From: Rattus norvegicus
Taxonomy: Eukaryota > Chordata > Mammalia > Rodentia > Muridae
Reading direction: 5' to 3'
Length of the DNA: 64,000 nucleotides
NCBI RefSeq assembly: GCF_036323735.1
Contig: NC_086019.1
Coordinates: 239,928,602-239,992,601 of the forward strand
Positions 1 through 11,450 of the stretch are shown here, in pieces; the first letter of the stretch is position 1, and each line of letters starts with the position of its first letter. The notes beneath the pieces were generated by a model. It made no database searches. It was given only the letters and a program-made list of their open reading frames with translations, and was not told the origin of the DNA. The position numbers were made by a program, and so were the translations under genes.

Positions 1-1601
1 ACTGAAATATTCGTGTAGCCATAGCCACACAGCCACACGGCCACATGGCTACGTCTTTCCACCTTCAACTGTGAGTCTCTTGGTTACTTACAATCTGCAA
101 GCAACAGATGCCATTCTCACTCTGCCTCCTGTGAAGTATTTTGCTAGTTTTAATTTTTTAAAAGGTTTACATTTTACCCTGGTTCTAAAAATATAATTCA
201 ATCTACTTAGCACAAAAATGAAAGGGAAATATAACAGTATAAGAACAAAGTCCCTGCAAAGCATCCAGGCTTGTGGTATTTATGGGTCTCTATGTTCACA
301 TCAATGTCTTCTCTTACTTTCTCACTGGAAATATAGTTTCAGGGTTGTCACAGGCCCCCCTAGCATAAATGTCCCACATGCTGTTGAGTGTCCCACCAGT
401 GCTTGCTAAGCACCCATGACTAGAGTTTGAAATAGGTTAACCTATTTAACCTGAATGAAGATGTTTTGGTCTTTATAAAGTATGAAGTGTTGAGAAAGTC
501 AGAAATCTCAGCTGAAACTTGTACCAACACTTGTGTTTATTTTCCTGGGCAAGCTGTCAGGTCCTCTAAACCTCAGGGCTTCTACATTCTACAGTTGTTT
601 CTGTCTACACTTTCTCCCAAAACCTGGTTTGGAAAGCATTTAGCAGGATTGCTGAAATTAAAAGTGTGACTAACGTGTGTTATAATTATTTCAAACAGAT
701 AATCCGTTGAAAAATGTTTTTAGAGTACACTGAATAATATTACACAAAAGTGGTATTAGCATATATTTGGTGTCCTGTGCCTGTTTTTAAAAATAGCATT
801 AGAAGAAACTGAAAATATGTGCATGTTTCATATGTGAAGTGTCATAGTAGGAATTTGTTCCTTGACATTGTTACTTCAAGATTGTCATGGTGGAGAGCTG
901 AAAACATGTTTCTTGTGTTTATATTTCTCTAGGCGTGATCCTCCGTGGTATGTACTTCACTTTCCAAGTGGTTAAATTATTGTAATTAGATATGTCACAT
1001 TAATTTTTTGAAAAAATTAAGGATATAATTTTTTAAAAAATCCAAATTAACCAGTTGGAATTGCTTGGTTCATAATCCAACCAGTTACAGTAAAATCATA
1101 CCACATGGTTCTGTTTATTCAAGTACAAACAGGAAATTTCTGGGTCAGATGAAACTATTATTTGTAATGTTGAGTTTGGCTGACATCAGCAAACGTGTTT
1201 CTAAGTTACCATTGCACACTCTGTTCCTGAGTTCTTTTGATTTTATGATTGTCTAATGAGTTCTGGTTCCCTTTTAGTTTCAGAAATTTGAAATTAAAAT
1301 TTTCTGTCACACTTATAAAGACCTTTATACTCAGTAAAGAAATCCATTTTAGATTTAATTTCAAGTAAATGTATCTGGTTGGATTGTGGACAGTCATTCC
1401 TTGTTTGTTTGCAAGTCTGATTATGCATGGACTTAATTGCAAGCTATCGCAATTGATGGTTACAGGTCTAAAAATAAATACACACTTACCGGGACTATAA
1501 ATTTCTACATTATACCAGAATGAGGTTAAAATTCCAAACATATCATTTGTCTTAGAGATCATTTTTATCGTTTTTTTTTTCCTTTAAAAAGCCAAATTAT
1601 G

Positions 1602-1707
1602 GGGGCTGGGGATTTAGCTCAGTGGTAGAGCGCTTACCTAGGAAGCGCAAGGCCCTGGGTTCGGTCCCCAGCTCCGAAAAAAAAGAACCAAAAAAAAAAA
1701 AAAAAAA
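1602..1707 (+). mobile_element. ID SINE (GGAAGCGC/GAACC type)
   Basis: A tRNA-Ala/BC1-like head (gatttagctcagtggtagag A box, ggttcggtcccc B box) is followed by an A-rich tail with an internal GAACC. It is flanked by a 16-bp duplication, aaaaagccaaattatg, at 1586-1601 and 1708-1723. The perfect duplication implies a young insertion made by L1 machinery. Confidence 0.97.
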
Positions 1708-2073
1708 AAAAAGCCAAATTATGCAATGAAGGTTAATTTTATTTTTTTGGAAAGGAAATGTCTATGCAACCAGTAAGCAGATCTGTGATGCTAAAGAGAA
1801 AAGGCCTGACCGTTGTTTAAAGCAAAAGAAAAATTATTCAGTTAGACAGGAAGTTATGTGTTGGGTTTCCCATGGTTAAAACAACAAAACTCTTCCAAAA
1901 AAAAAAAAAAAAAAAAACCTGAGAGAAAGAACAATGCAGTCAATCAAGGCAACTCTCAACAGAGCTGAGACTCATGAAGGGAAAGCCCGAAGGCTCAAGG
2001 ATTGTCTGAAGCCACAAAGGATGCTCGGCATAGCTCAGTTATAGCAAGGGTTTCTGTACACAAACAAACGAGA

Positions 2074-2287
2074 GGGCCTGGAGAGATGGCTCAGTGGTTA
2101 AATGCTTGTGTAGCTCTTGCAGACGACCGACGCTTGGTTCCTAGCAACCATGTGGCAGCTCGCAACCATCTATAACTCCAGCTCCAGGGAAGCTGACCCC
2201 CTCATCTGGCCTCCATGAACACTGCACATACATGATATACAGACATAACTGCAGACAAAACACCCATGCACATAGAATTAAAAAAAT
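2074..2287 (+). mobile_element. B2/B3-family SINE, diverged
   Basis: It opens with ctggagagatggctcagtgg and carries a degenerate middle (cttggttcctagcaacc). It ends in the 'ataactccagctccaggg' tail typical of older B3-type copies. Confidence 0.8.
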
Positions 2288-2348
2288 ACGGTTTTTTTTT
2301 TTAGTAGAGAAGAAACTGTAGACAATTCAGTGGTTAAGAGCATGTTTT

Positions 2349-2475
2349 GGGGGTTGGAGAGATGGCTCAGAGGTTAAGAGCACCGGCTGCTCTTCCAGAG
2401 GATCCGAGTTCAATTCCCAGCAACCACATGGTGGCTCACAACCATCTGTAATGGGTTCCAATGCCCTCTTCGATG
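2349..2475 (+). mobile_element. B2 SINE, 3'-truncated
   Basis: ggttggagagatggctcag is followed by a good B2 body up to the 'ccctcttc' segment, where similarity stops and unique sequence resumes without an A tail. A short B2-like scrap (caattcagtggttaagagc) lies just upstream at 2321-2342. Confidence 0.85.
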
Positions 2476-3280
2476 GAGCATCCCTGAATGTGTTGCTCCC
2501 TGTAAACTCCCCCTTTCCTAGCAGACTTAGTTGTGGTGCATCACAGACTTCTATTAATACGTACTTTACAGCGTGTTTCCCCAGCAACCTGGGGAGGTAC
2601 ACACTGCTACCGAGAAAGCCCCACATTGAGTTTGGTGTTCTCTGAAAGGGGCTGGGTGCTTCTGCCTCTAGTGATCTTTCAAACAGAGTTACTTTAGCAA
2701 CGAAATCTCCCTGTGTGCTGTCTAATTTGCAATCTGTAAAGGCATCTACTGCTTACTGCGGCAGGCTCAGAGTCGGTCTTTCTAACTTGAGAGAGTTGGG
2801 GAGGACCAAGGTATGCCTGCAACTGGGTTTCGTAGCTGCTAAGGAGTTTCATGTCCCACTCGAGAACAACACAGATCTTTACCTGTCAGAAGCATCCTAA
2901 AGTAGCTGACATCTTGGGAATTCATGAACTTACATTTTCTCGCACCCACAAACTCTGCCCCTGAAGGGCGTCCTCGTTGGTCCTCCCATTCACTTCCAAA
3001 CCCCGATCTCACTCTGAGCCTTTCGTGTTATGCATCAGACCAAGGCCCTTATTTTTTATCTGTGAGTAGTTAGAACGTTGAGCATGCGTACAAAAGGGAG
3101 ATGAAAGGAGGTCGTCTTATAATTTTCACACTATCTGGCATCATTAAGAAATGAGAAAAGGGCTGGAGAGATGGCTCAGCCGTTAAAGGCTAGGCTCACA
3201 ACCAAATATATAAGAAATGAGAAAAAATAAAAGAAATACAAGAAAAGAAAAAAGAAAGAAAAAGTAAAAAGTGGGGGGGG

Positions 3281-3438
3281 TGGCTAGAGAGATGCCTCAG
3301 TGGTTAAGAGCACTGACTGCTCTTCCAGAGGTCCTGAGTTCTATTCCCAGCAACCACATGGTGGCTCGCAACCATCTGCAATGGGTGTGCATGAAGACAG
3401 TGTACTTATATATAATAAATAAATAATTTTAAAAAAAG
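3281..3438 (+). mobile_element. B2 SINE, internally shortened
   Basis: The B2 head and 'cagcaaccacatggtggctc' middle are present. Part of the 3' region is missing before the 'tatataataaataaataa' tail. A 47-bp B2 head fragment is also present at 3161-3207. Confidence 0.85.
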
Positions 3439-3712
3439 AAATGAGAGCCAGGTTTTTAAAGTTTCAAAGTGGAAAGCAATTACATCTTTTTAACCATTTT
3501 ATTTAAAAACTCTTCAAAATGTTCACACTTAGTTTGGGGAAGTGGGGTGGGAATGGAGTTTGAAACAGTCTCAGATAGCCCAGGCTAGCCTCAAACTCAC
3601 TATTATAGTCTAGGATGCTCTGAAGTCCTGATCTCTACCCCCAGTGCTGGGCTTACAAGCAAGCATGGTTACTACATATTAAAACATAATAAAACAACAA
3701 CAACAGACCCTT

Positions 3713-3840
3713 AGCTGGGCCTGGTGATACAGGCCTGTGCTCCCAGCACTTAAGAAGGTCTATCAGCAGCTCAAGGTCATCCTTGCCTGTTAGTTCTAGG
3801 GCAGACTGGGCTACAAGAAACTCTATCTCAAAAACAACAA
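3713..3840 (+). mobile_element. B1-like SINE, old
   Basis: The segment runs from a gctgggcctggtg head through cccagcactt to 'gactgggctacaagaaactc' and an A/CAA-rich tail. This is the 7SL-derived B1 layout with considerable divergence. Confidence 0.65.
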
Positions 3841-3984
3841 CAAAATAAACCTCGAAATTTTTAAAGCTTCTTATTCACTCACACAACACATGAGAATTGT
3901 TTGGTTTGTACTGCAGTGGTACCCTGCGTGCCTAGCATGTGAAAGGCCTTGTAGACTTGACAATCTACAGCTTCACTAATACAA

Positions 3985-4242
3985 ACAAACAAATATACAT
4001 ACAGAAACACACAAACACATAAATATACACAAACATACACATACACACATATGCATACATATACACATGTACACACGTACACATATGCACACACGTTCAC
4101 ATACACATACATATACACACATACACATATGCGCACACACATGCACACATACATATATGCACACATGTACGTGTACACACACATATGCACATATACATAC
4201 ATATACAAACACACCACATACACACACACACATTTACACACC
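3985..4242. repeat. Interrupted (CA)n/(CATA)n simple repeat
   Basis: About 260 bases of alternating purine-pyrimidine sequence, mostly AC with AT interruptions. Long open frames here (Thr-His or Cys-Val repeats) are artefacts of the dinucleotide. Confidence 0.95.
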
Positions 4243-4309
4243 CCTCATAAGGAAACTCAAAACACTTCTGTAGTGTCTATAGTGAGAGACCTCTATGGAT
4301 CTGAATTTT

Positions 4310-4495
4310 TTAAACTTATTTTTAAATTATTCGTCCATGTATGAGCATGTGCACATGAGTACAGTTGCCCACAGAGGCCAGAGGCATCTGATTACCCTTA
4401 CCTGGAGCTGGAGCTGTAAGCATCCTGAGGTGCCTGATAGGGTCCTCTGCACGGGCAGGATGTACTCTTAGTTGTTGAACCATCTCTGCAGCACC
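4310..4495 (-). mobile_element. B3-type SINE, old
   Basis: Read on the - strand it runs from 'ctgcagagatggttcaac' through a B2/B3-like middle (complement of ttacctggagctggagctg) to an A/T-rich tail. Confidence 0.6.
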
Positions 4496-5115
4496 CTACA
4501 GTTTTGGTTTGGTCTGTTTGTTTTGAGACAGAGTAACTAATACTCTACATTTACCAGAGAAACAACTGCGAGAAAGGGGGGGAGAGGAAGGGTGGAGGGG
4601 GGAGGAAGAGGGAGAGGGGAGAGTGCTTGCGTGCATGCGCATGCACATTTTGGTTGGCTCATGTGACTATGGAGCCTAGCAGGTTTAAAATCTGAAAGGC
4701 CAGGGAGAGGTGCAATTTCAGTGCAACGTCATTTTGCTACCCGAATTGATTCTTCTGGGGAAATCCCCTCCCACCCCCAGGCCTCCCACCCCCAGGCCTT
4801 TCACTGATTGGTGAGATCCACTGATTTAAATATAAATGTCATGGAAAAGTAATATCCACACAAACACTGGAAATATTTGCTCAAATGTCTGGGTACCAGG
4901 GCCCAGCCACACTGGCACAGACAGTTAACTGCCAGTCCTTCTGTCCGGCATTTACAAAGCTGTTGGCATGTTATGAAGATGTAGCTTCTGTGCTATATAC
5001 AGAGGATTGGCAGCAGCTTCCTCTGCACTTCTGTTAAAGTGAGAAACTCAGAAGAGGTGAGAAGGCCCTACTCTCTAGAGAAAGCATTGCTTAGAGGAGT
5101 TTTCATGTTCTTTTT

Positions 5116-5322
5116 AAAGATTTATTTGTTTTTATTATACATAGATGTCAGCGCACATGACTGCAATGCCTATAGGTGCCAAAAGGGGGCATCCGACCGT
5201 CATGAAATGGAGTTTCAGCTGGTTGTGAGCTGTTGTGTCGGTGCTGGGAACCAAGTCTGTTTCCTCTGCAAAAACAGGAAGTGCTCCTAACCATGAAACA
5301 ACTCTCCAAGCCCTATGCCCAC
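5116..5322 (-). mobile_element. B3/B2-type SINE, old
   Basis: The + strand shows the reversed tail 'aaagatttatttgttttt', then 'gggggcatccgaccg' and 'gctgggaacca', ending at 'caactctccaagcc', the complement of the ggagag head. It is diverged from the young B2 consensus. Confidence 0.7.
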
Positions 5323-5610
5323 GTGTTCTGAGAGATGGTTCTTATGGTAGCTGGGCTAGCAAGACTGCTATCCCCAGATAATGAGCTTAATAATCCCGTA
5401 ACGACATATGAAGATAGAGCTGCATGGGACTGGATTGGCCATCAAGGGGCCGTTTGCCTGGGGCGTGAACTCTGATTTTGTTCCTTTTTCTTTCACTTCA
5501 GTTATGTGGGTAATGCCAAACACTGACACAGGTCCACTTCCAAGAACAAGTGCAGCTTTCAGTTTGGCCAGTCTTTATTTTGTTTCATTGGTTTTTAAAG
5601 ACTAAGCTTT

Positions 5611-5870
5611 GGGCTGGAGAGATGACTCAGTGGTATAAGAATATTTGCTGTGGGTTGGGGATTTAGCTCAGTGGTAGAGCGCTTGCCTAGCAAGTGCAAG
5701 GCCCTGGGTTGGGTCTCCAGCTCCGAAAAAAAGAAAAAAAAAAAAGAATATTTGCTGCTCTTCCAGAAGACCCAATTTCAGGGCTAAGTATCCATGTTAG
5801 GGGGCTCACACCTGTCTATCACTCTAGCTCCTGGGAATCTGAAGCCCTCTTCTAATCTCTGCGTGCACGC
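5611..5870 (+). mobile_element. B2/B3-type SINE interrupted by an ID element
   Basis: The head gggctggagagatgactcag lies at 5611-5640 and the body resumes after the ID insertion at about 5758 (ctcttccagaagaccc). Its 3' end runs directly into the CA tract at 5872, so the microsatellite probably grew from this SINE's tail. Confidence 0.8.
5651..5743 (+). mobile_element. ID SINE nested in a B2/B3 copy
   Basis: The head has the GCAAGTGC variant and the tail is 'gaaaaaaagaaaaaaa' with no GAACC. The duplication aagaatatttgctg at 5637-5650 and 5744-5757 comes from the host SINE, so the ID element is younger. Confidence 0.97.
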
Positions 5871-5871
5871 A

Positions 5872-5900
5872 AGTACACACACACACACACACACACACCA

Positions 5901-5945
<45 letters not shown>

Positions 5946-6284
5946 ACATTCACACACCACACACACACATACCACACACATACATACCACACACACCACA
6001 CCACACACACACACCACACACACCACACACACCACACACACACTCACACACACACCATACACACACTCACACACACACCACACACACACACCACACACAC
6101 ACTCACACACACACCACACACACTACACACACACTCACACACACACCACACACACACACCACACACCACACACATTCACACACCACACACACACACACAT
6201 TCACACACCACACACACACCACACACACACACACACCACACACACACACACACACCACACACACACACACATTCACACACCACA

Positions 6285-6328
<44 letters not shown>
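5872..6328. repeat. Long CA/CACACC compound microsatellite
   Basis: About 457 bases of (CA)n broken by many CACC, CATT, CACTC and CATAC variants. Some blocks form a higher-order pattern (cacattcacacaccacacac repeats several times between 6170 and 6300). It ends about 330 bases before the first visible Papss2 exon and is prone to length variation and Z-DNA formation. Confidence 0.97.
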
Positions 6329-6330
<2 letters not shown>

Positions 6331-6659
6331 CTAAGTAAATAAGTAAATAACCTTAACAACAACAAAAGACTTCACTCTTCATACTGCAGTAAGATTAGCA
6401 CCAAGGTTTTAAAGAGCAATTCAGCCGAGGTATCCCCATTGTCCTCAACCTAGGTCACTTACTGAGACAATTTACCCCAGGAATTGGTCAAGGAATTCCT
6501 CAGTCTTAAAGAAGCCAGAACATCAGCCTGTCTTCATTGGCCTTGGGTCCTGATGCCCCAGAAGAGGCTTTAGAAGGAGGACTGTACACATTTTAGCCAT
6601 CCCTGAAGAATGCCTCACCTCGACTGTGATTCTCATGCCTCTTGGGGGTCTTCCTACAG

Positions 6660-6865
6660 ATGGAGTCATCAACATGAGCATTCCCATCGTACTGCCTGTT
6701 TCTGGGGATGACAAGGCACGGCTCGAAGGCTGCAGCAAGTTTGCCTTGATGTACGAAGGCCGGAGGGTAGCTCTCTTACAAGACCCTGAATTCTATGAGC
6801 ATAGGAAAGAGGAGCGTTGTTCTCGTGTGTGGGGAACAGCCAGTGCAAAACACCCCCATATCAAA
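6660..6865 (+). CDS. Papss2: Papss2 exon (probable exon 8): ATP-sulfurylase domain
   Basis: PAPSS2 is a bifunctional enzyme. Its C-terminal ATP-sulfurylase half makes APS from ATP and sulfate; its N-terminal APS kinase phosphorylates APS to PAPS, the sulfate donor. This exon encodes an Asp split across the upstream intron (phase 1), then [15 protein letters not shown] and, further on, [17 protein letters not shown], which I recognise as vertebrate PAPS synthase. The acceptor is ttcctacag before 6660; the exon ends with Lys (aaa) before gtaagt at 6866, phase 0. Length is 206 nt. All five exons here join in frame and give the last 327 residues of a protein usually about 614-620 long. The exon number assumes the common twelve-exon structure. 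The HK-EER segment makes assignment to the PAPSS family firm; PAPSS2 rather than PAPSS1 rests on recalled sequence plus the neighbouring Atad1. Confidence 0.97.
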
Positions 6866-7526
6866 GTAAGTATAAAACCTTGACAGGGACTTTTAAAAGA
6901 CGTTTGTGTGTTTGTTTTGTGTAGGTTTGGGGGTTAGGGGGAGGTATACTTGTGTGTATAGGTGTGTAATTGTACCTGTCAGAGGTCAGGGGACAACCTT
7001 GGGTGTCATTATTTTAGGTTTGTGCCTTCAACTTTCTGTTTGAGACAGGGTCTCTCAAAGGCATGGAGCTTTCCCAGACAGGCTAGACTAACTTGCCAGC
7101 GAGCTTTCTACTGTTTTCCTGTCTCACCTCAACATCACGAGACAACAGGCATGTGCCCGGGCACCTGGCTTCCTACATGCATTCTAGGGGTCAGAACTCC
7201 GATCCTCATACTTATGAGGTAAACATTTTACTAACTGAACCATCTTTCCAAGTGAAAATTCAGTTTATTTTTATTTCTGTATGTGTACATATGTGGCATA
7301 CACTCATGAGTATGCGCATGCGCACGAGAATGTCTATGCATGTACAAATGCACGTGGAGGCCAGAACATGACATAGGGTATTTTCCTCAACTGCTTCCCA
7401 CTTGATTTTTTGAGTCAGTGTCTCTTACTGAACCTGGAGCTCACCAGTTTGGTTAAGCTAGCTGGCCAGGACCTGACCATCTCTGCCTCCCAGGTCTGGG
7501 AGGACAAGCATGTGTCTGTGCACCCA

Positions 7527-7690
7527 GATTTTTTTTTAAAGATTTATTTATTTTATTTATTTTAGTACACTGTAGCTGTCTTCAGACACACCAGATTCCA
7601 TTACAGATGGTTGTGAGCCACCATGTGGTTGCTGGGAACTGAACTCAGGAGCAGTCAGTGCTCTTAACCGCTGAGCCATCTCTCCAGCTG
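7527..7690 (-). mobile_element. B2 SINE
   Basis: The reversed tail (ttaaagatttatttatttta) is followed by 'ccaccatgtggttgctggga' and the reversed head ending in gagccatctctccagc. It lacks the 'gaagagggcatca' segment, a small internal deletion. Confidence 0.92.
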
Positions 7691-9457
7691 CCGCACACAG
7701 ATTTTTACATGCATTCTGGGGATCCAAACTCAGGTCCTTCCTCATGTCATGTTTATGTAGCAAGACCTTTATTGCCCAAGCCATTTCCCCAAATTCATGG
7801 TTGAGTAAAGAAAAAAAAATTTTCTGAAGCCAGGTATGATGGTAAAACCCATAATCCCCAACACTACCGAGTGAGAGGCAAGATCAGAGGCCAACATCAG
7901 TTAAATAGCTAGTTTGCTAGTTTGAGGCTAGGTTTGGTTACAGAAGACTCTGTCCAAAACCAAAACAAGCCTCACCCCCAAGCCCCCAAAAGTGCATAAG
8001 GACCACATGTAATGAACCCAAGCAACCCCTGAAAAGAACTCAGAGTTCATGTTCTATGGCCAGGGAATGGGGGTCACTGACATCTTTCCATAAACATAAA
8101 CCAGTACACATCGTGCTTAAGTTCCAAGAAGATACTACATTGTCACCAGAGGCTGTTCATCTGACTAGGGTGAATTCTCCTCCCTAAAGCCAAATCGGAT
8201 TCCTCAGCAACTTCTCGTGGCAGATGGGAATGCAATGGTGGTGAGGAGCTATTAAGGGGTCACTGGATATAGGTCACTTCCTGTACAATTCTGTGAAACT
8301 GAATGCAAACCCATTCTTCATCAGAGACACAGGCATCAGGGTGGAGGTGAAGAGGGATTCAACTTATCTAATCTGACTTCAGTTCCCCAGCTTGGTTAGC
8401 TTTCAAGCTCTCGGGGAACACCATGAGCAGTCAAGCCCCAGAGGGCTCTCAAGGACCTTGTGATAGACAAAGCACACTGTCCTTTGTTTGTGTTTTGGCA
8501 AAACAACGAGGCCAAAATATATTGAACAGCATTTCTAGCCCTATGACCTTGAAGAAAGTTACATTTTTTTTTTCCAGTTGGGAAATGTTACAAGATAGGA
8601 AAGACATTCTCAAGACCTGGTTAGTGGCCCCTGGGGCCTTCTTAATCGGATCAGAAAAGCTCGGGAGGCAAAGGAAGCAGCTCTTCCACTTACTGGACAC
8701 AACCGTCGGCCTTTAAGATAAACATCTCTTTCTGCACAGGCAGGTCAAAGTCATCTGAGAAGTTCTCACTCCAAGTCTAGCAGAAGGTCTTTGAGATAGC
8801 TGCCCCAGGATTATTGCATTCTGGTCTTCAATTACATTTCTGACCATTGCTTTTATGATTGTAATCACAAAGGTTTGGGACCTTATCTTCCTTTGGTGGC
8901 CTGAAGAGTAAAGGCCTGTCATTATCTCTGCTCAAAGATTTCTCCTCTTTGGGTTTAACATCTTAACATCCATGAGACCTACACCAAAGACATAAAAAGA
9001 ACGATAACGCCTAGAGGAACTTGAGTGACTATTTATTTTTTCATCTCGTCTTGTAATATATGTCAGCAGTTGTAGTCAGTTTCTTAGAAGCCAAGGAGAC
9101 TGGAGGTGTGCCCTACGTCTGTATTGTACAACAATGATTCTACACTATTGGTCATTAGAGGAGATAATGGTAAAAACATAAGTCATAGATAACCAGAGAG
9201 AAAGCATTCACCACATATACATTACACTGGGGTTTCCTAAAAGCATATTCAGCAAGGAAACAACACACGAGTTGTATTGGGTGAAAGAATTCTTATTTAA
9301 TACCCTGAAACTCATACTAATAATTTAACATAGTTTTTTTTAGAACACAAAATTGCTTAATAGTTTTATTCACAAAAGGGACTGTGGCCCTTGTGTTTTC
9401 AAATGGCATGCCTCTGTTCCACAGCTCCACAACTATGGGCACTCCTGAGCTGGCTTA

Positions 9458-9822
9458 GTGTTCTACTGTTGTGAAGAGACACCATGACCACAGCAGTTCT
9501 TATAAAGAAAAGCATTCATTGGGGCTGACTTACAGTTTCAGAGGTTTAGACGTTGTTGTCATGGTGGGGAGAATGGCAACATGCAGGCAGACATGGTGCT
9601 GGAGAACTTGAGAGTTCTCCATCCAGATCAATCTGCAGGTAGCAAGGAGAGAGACATTGGACCTGGCTTGAACTTTTGAAACTCCAAAGCCCACCCCAGC
9701 GACATACCTTCCTCCAACAAGGCCACACCTCATAATCCCTGTCAAGTAGCCCCACTCCTTAATGACCAAACATTCAAATATATACATTTTTAAAGGGGCC
9801 ACTCCTATTTCAAATCCCCACA
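9458..9822. repeat. Rodent interspersed repeat, family not assigned
   Basis: It carries a familiar rodent consensus: 'gtgaagagacaccatgacc' near one end, 'ggcagacatggtgctggag' in the middle, and 'cctccaacaaggccacacct' followed by 'ggggccactcctatttcaaa' at the other end. I recognise it as a multi-copy mouse/rat repeat but cannot name the family. A related copy is at 20190-20500. Confidence 0.7.
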
Positions 9823-11084
9823 TGCCCCTTCTACTCAAGAAGTCTCAGAGGCACAAAGTATGGAACCATATGGCATAATCTCAGGGTCACTATGAGGAAC
9901 AGCTAGAATGTGTGGAAGTAATACTTAGAGGAATCCCAAGAGCTTACCCACAGTGCTCTGTTTTACCAACCAATAATTTTTCTCACAATTCCCTAATCAA
10001 GTAAGTAAAAACGATCACTCTCGCTTTAAAGATGTAGAAGTCAGGAGAGCAAAGTACGTCTTCCCAGTGAAAGGCGGGAGCAGAGGTTTTTGTAGTCCTT
10101 GTCTCCACATGAAGACCAGATAGACAGCAAGATCTGCCAGTCATAATGGCTCACACTGTGGTTCTAGCACCAGAAAGGCAGCAGCATGAGGAGCTCATCA
10201 CGGGCCACATCCCAAGACTCTATCTCAAAGAACTCAGACTAGGGTTCCCAGATTCTGGCTTGATTGGCTTGGTGGGTCCTGACGCTGCCCAAGATTTGCA
10301 CATGCTCTGAGGGTTGGTTACGAAACGATTGAGAGCTTTATCTAGACATGGCCTCGAAGTGCTTCGGCCTCTTCATGTCAACCTCTCCCTAGGTTTAATC
10401 TTCCTCATATCTCCTACCTGGAAGCTCCGTATGCATCCACTCACCTACAGGTCATCGTGACGTTTTCTCCTACTCTTTCCTATTCCATTATCAAGTTCTG
10501 GCAGCCTTTCCAAGTATTATTCAAATATATTAGTTCACTCCTGTTCCAGTTTGGGCCAGATTTTACACCCATTGTTTCTTGTTTATATGTCCCTAATCCA
10601 CTGTGGATTCTTTAGCCAGAGTAAACTGTTCAACCTTTATTTGGTCTCCCTTTCGCCAAGATTTTACCTGTGGGTGCCTGTGGCACTGGCGCCCACACAT
10701 TTCTCCTCTAAGACATCCCACAGCTGGTCATTACGTCACACTAGTTCCTTCCACTCCCACAGCATCACCTTATTTCTTCCTTTCTGAAGTCAATCCTACC
10801 TTGACTCCTAGGTATGACTCAGTGGCCTAATACCTAGAGCAGGCAATACTGAGGGTGATGCTCAAATATCACTGATGAGAGCCAGTGGATGTGGTGGGAA
10901 AGAAAGCTTTGTTTTCTCAAGTTGCAGATTTGGATCCTGACTGGTTCAATAGCTGTGTGCACCTCGGCCTTGCCACTTCCTTTCTCCAACGTGGCCTTCT
11001 TATCTGAAAGCAAAGTCATTTAAACTTGCAAGATCTTCAAGTCCCTTTAATACTGCCAAGTGTCTCAACCCACAGGCTTCCAAT

Positions 11085-11450
11085 AATGACACAGAGACTT
11101 ATATTTATTTATGAATGCTTAGGGCTGTAGCTTAGGATTCTTCTCAACTAGCTTATATAACATAACTAACCCATTTATTTCAATCTATGTTCTGCGACAT
11201 GGGCTGTTACCTCTCTTTCAGTCCTTCCTCCTGTTTCTTCCCCCATGTCCTTCCATGCCTGATTCTTTCCCAGAGTTCCTATCTCTGCCCAGTTGTTCCT
11301 CCGTTGATCTCCTGCCCTGCTATAGGCCATTGACTCTTTATTAAACCAATCAGAAGGCAATGGAGAAGGCAGGTGATGCTTCATAAAAATAACAATACCC
11401 AAGTCCAGACAGTACTCAGCCCTCTGCTGGTACAAAACCCAACATTTGAA
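11085..11450. repeat. LTR-like rodent repeat, diverged
   Basis: The region carries the order 'ggcttccaataatgacac', 'atgcttagggctgtagctta', a pyrimidine-rich block and 'ttattaaaccaatcagaagg', with a CCAAT box. This resembles a common rodent ERV-derived repeat. Ends and family are uncertain. Confidence 0.5.

Larger units (their letters stand above)
1..6659 (+). other. Papss2: Papss2 intron, 3' part (upstream of first visible exon)
   Basis: No exon was recognised in this stretch on either strand. It ends in an acceptor, ttcctacag, just before the exon at 6660. It holds an ID SINE, several B2/B3 SINEs, one B1-like SINE and two large CA-rich simple repeats, entered separately. Apart from poly-A runs, 1-1585 and 6330-6659 look unique. 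The preceding Papss2 exons (APS-kinase half and start of the sulfurylase domain) must lie upstream of base 1. Confidence 0.85.

Noticed and set aside
930..960. Possible exon after ttctctag near 935
   Set aside because: The following sequence does not resemble any PAPSS2 segment I know and hits stops quickly.
1206..1562. 118-residue - strand open frame in the first intron
   Set aside because: No recognisable motif and AT-rich chance composition, in a Papss2 intron.
1602..1680. tRNA-Ala gene
   Set aside because: This and the other fifteen copies have tRNA-like A and B boxes but also A-rich tails and target-site duplications, so they are ID SINEs.
3879..4344. Long open frames of Cys-Val or Thr-His repeats
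   Set aside because: They are translations of CA dinucleotide repeats in every frame; the same applies at 5784-6342, 15399-15692, 22635-22990, 26918-27303 and 52638-53245.
5651..5743. The BC1 RNA gene itself
   Set aside because: The unique 3' region of BC1 after the A-rich part is absent in all copies here.
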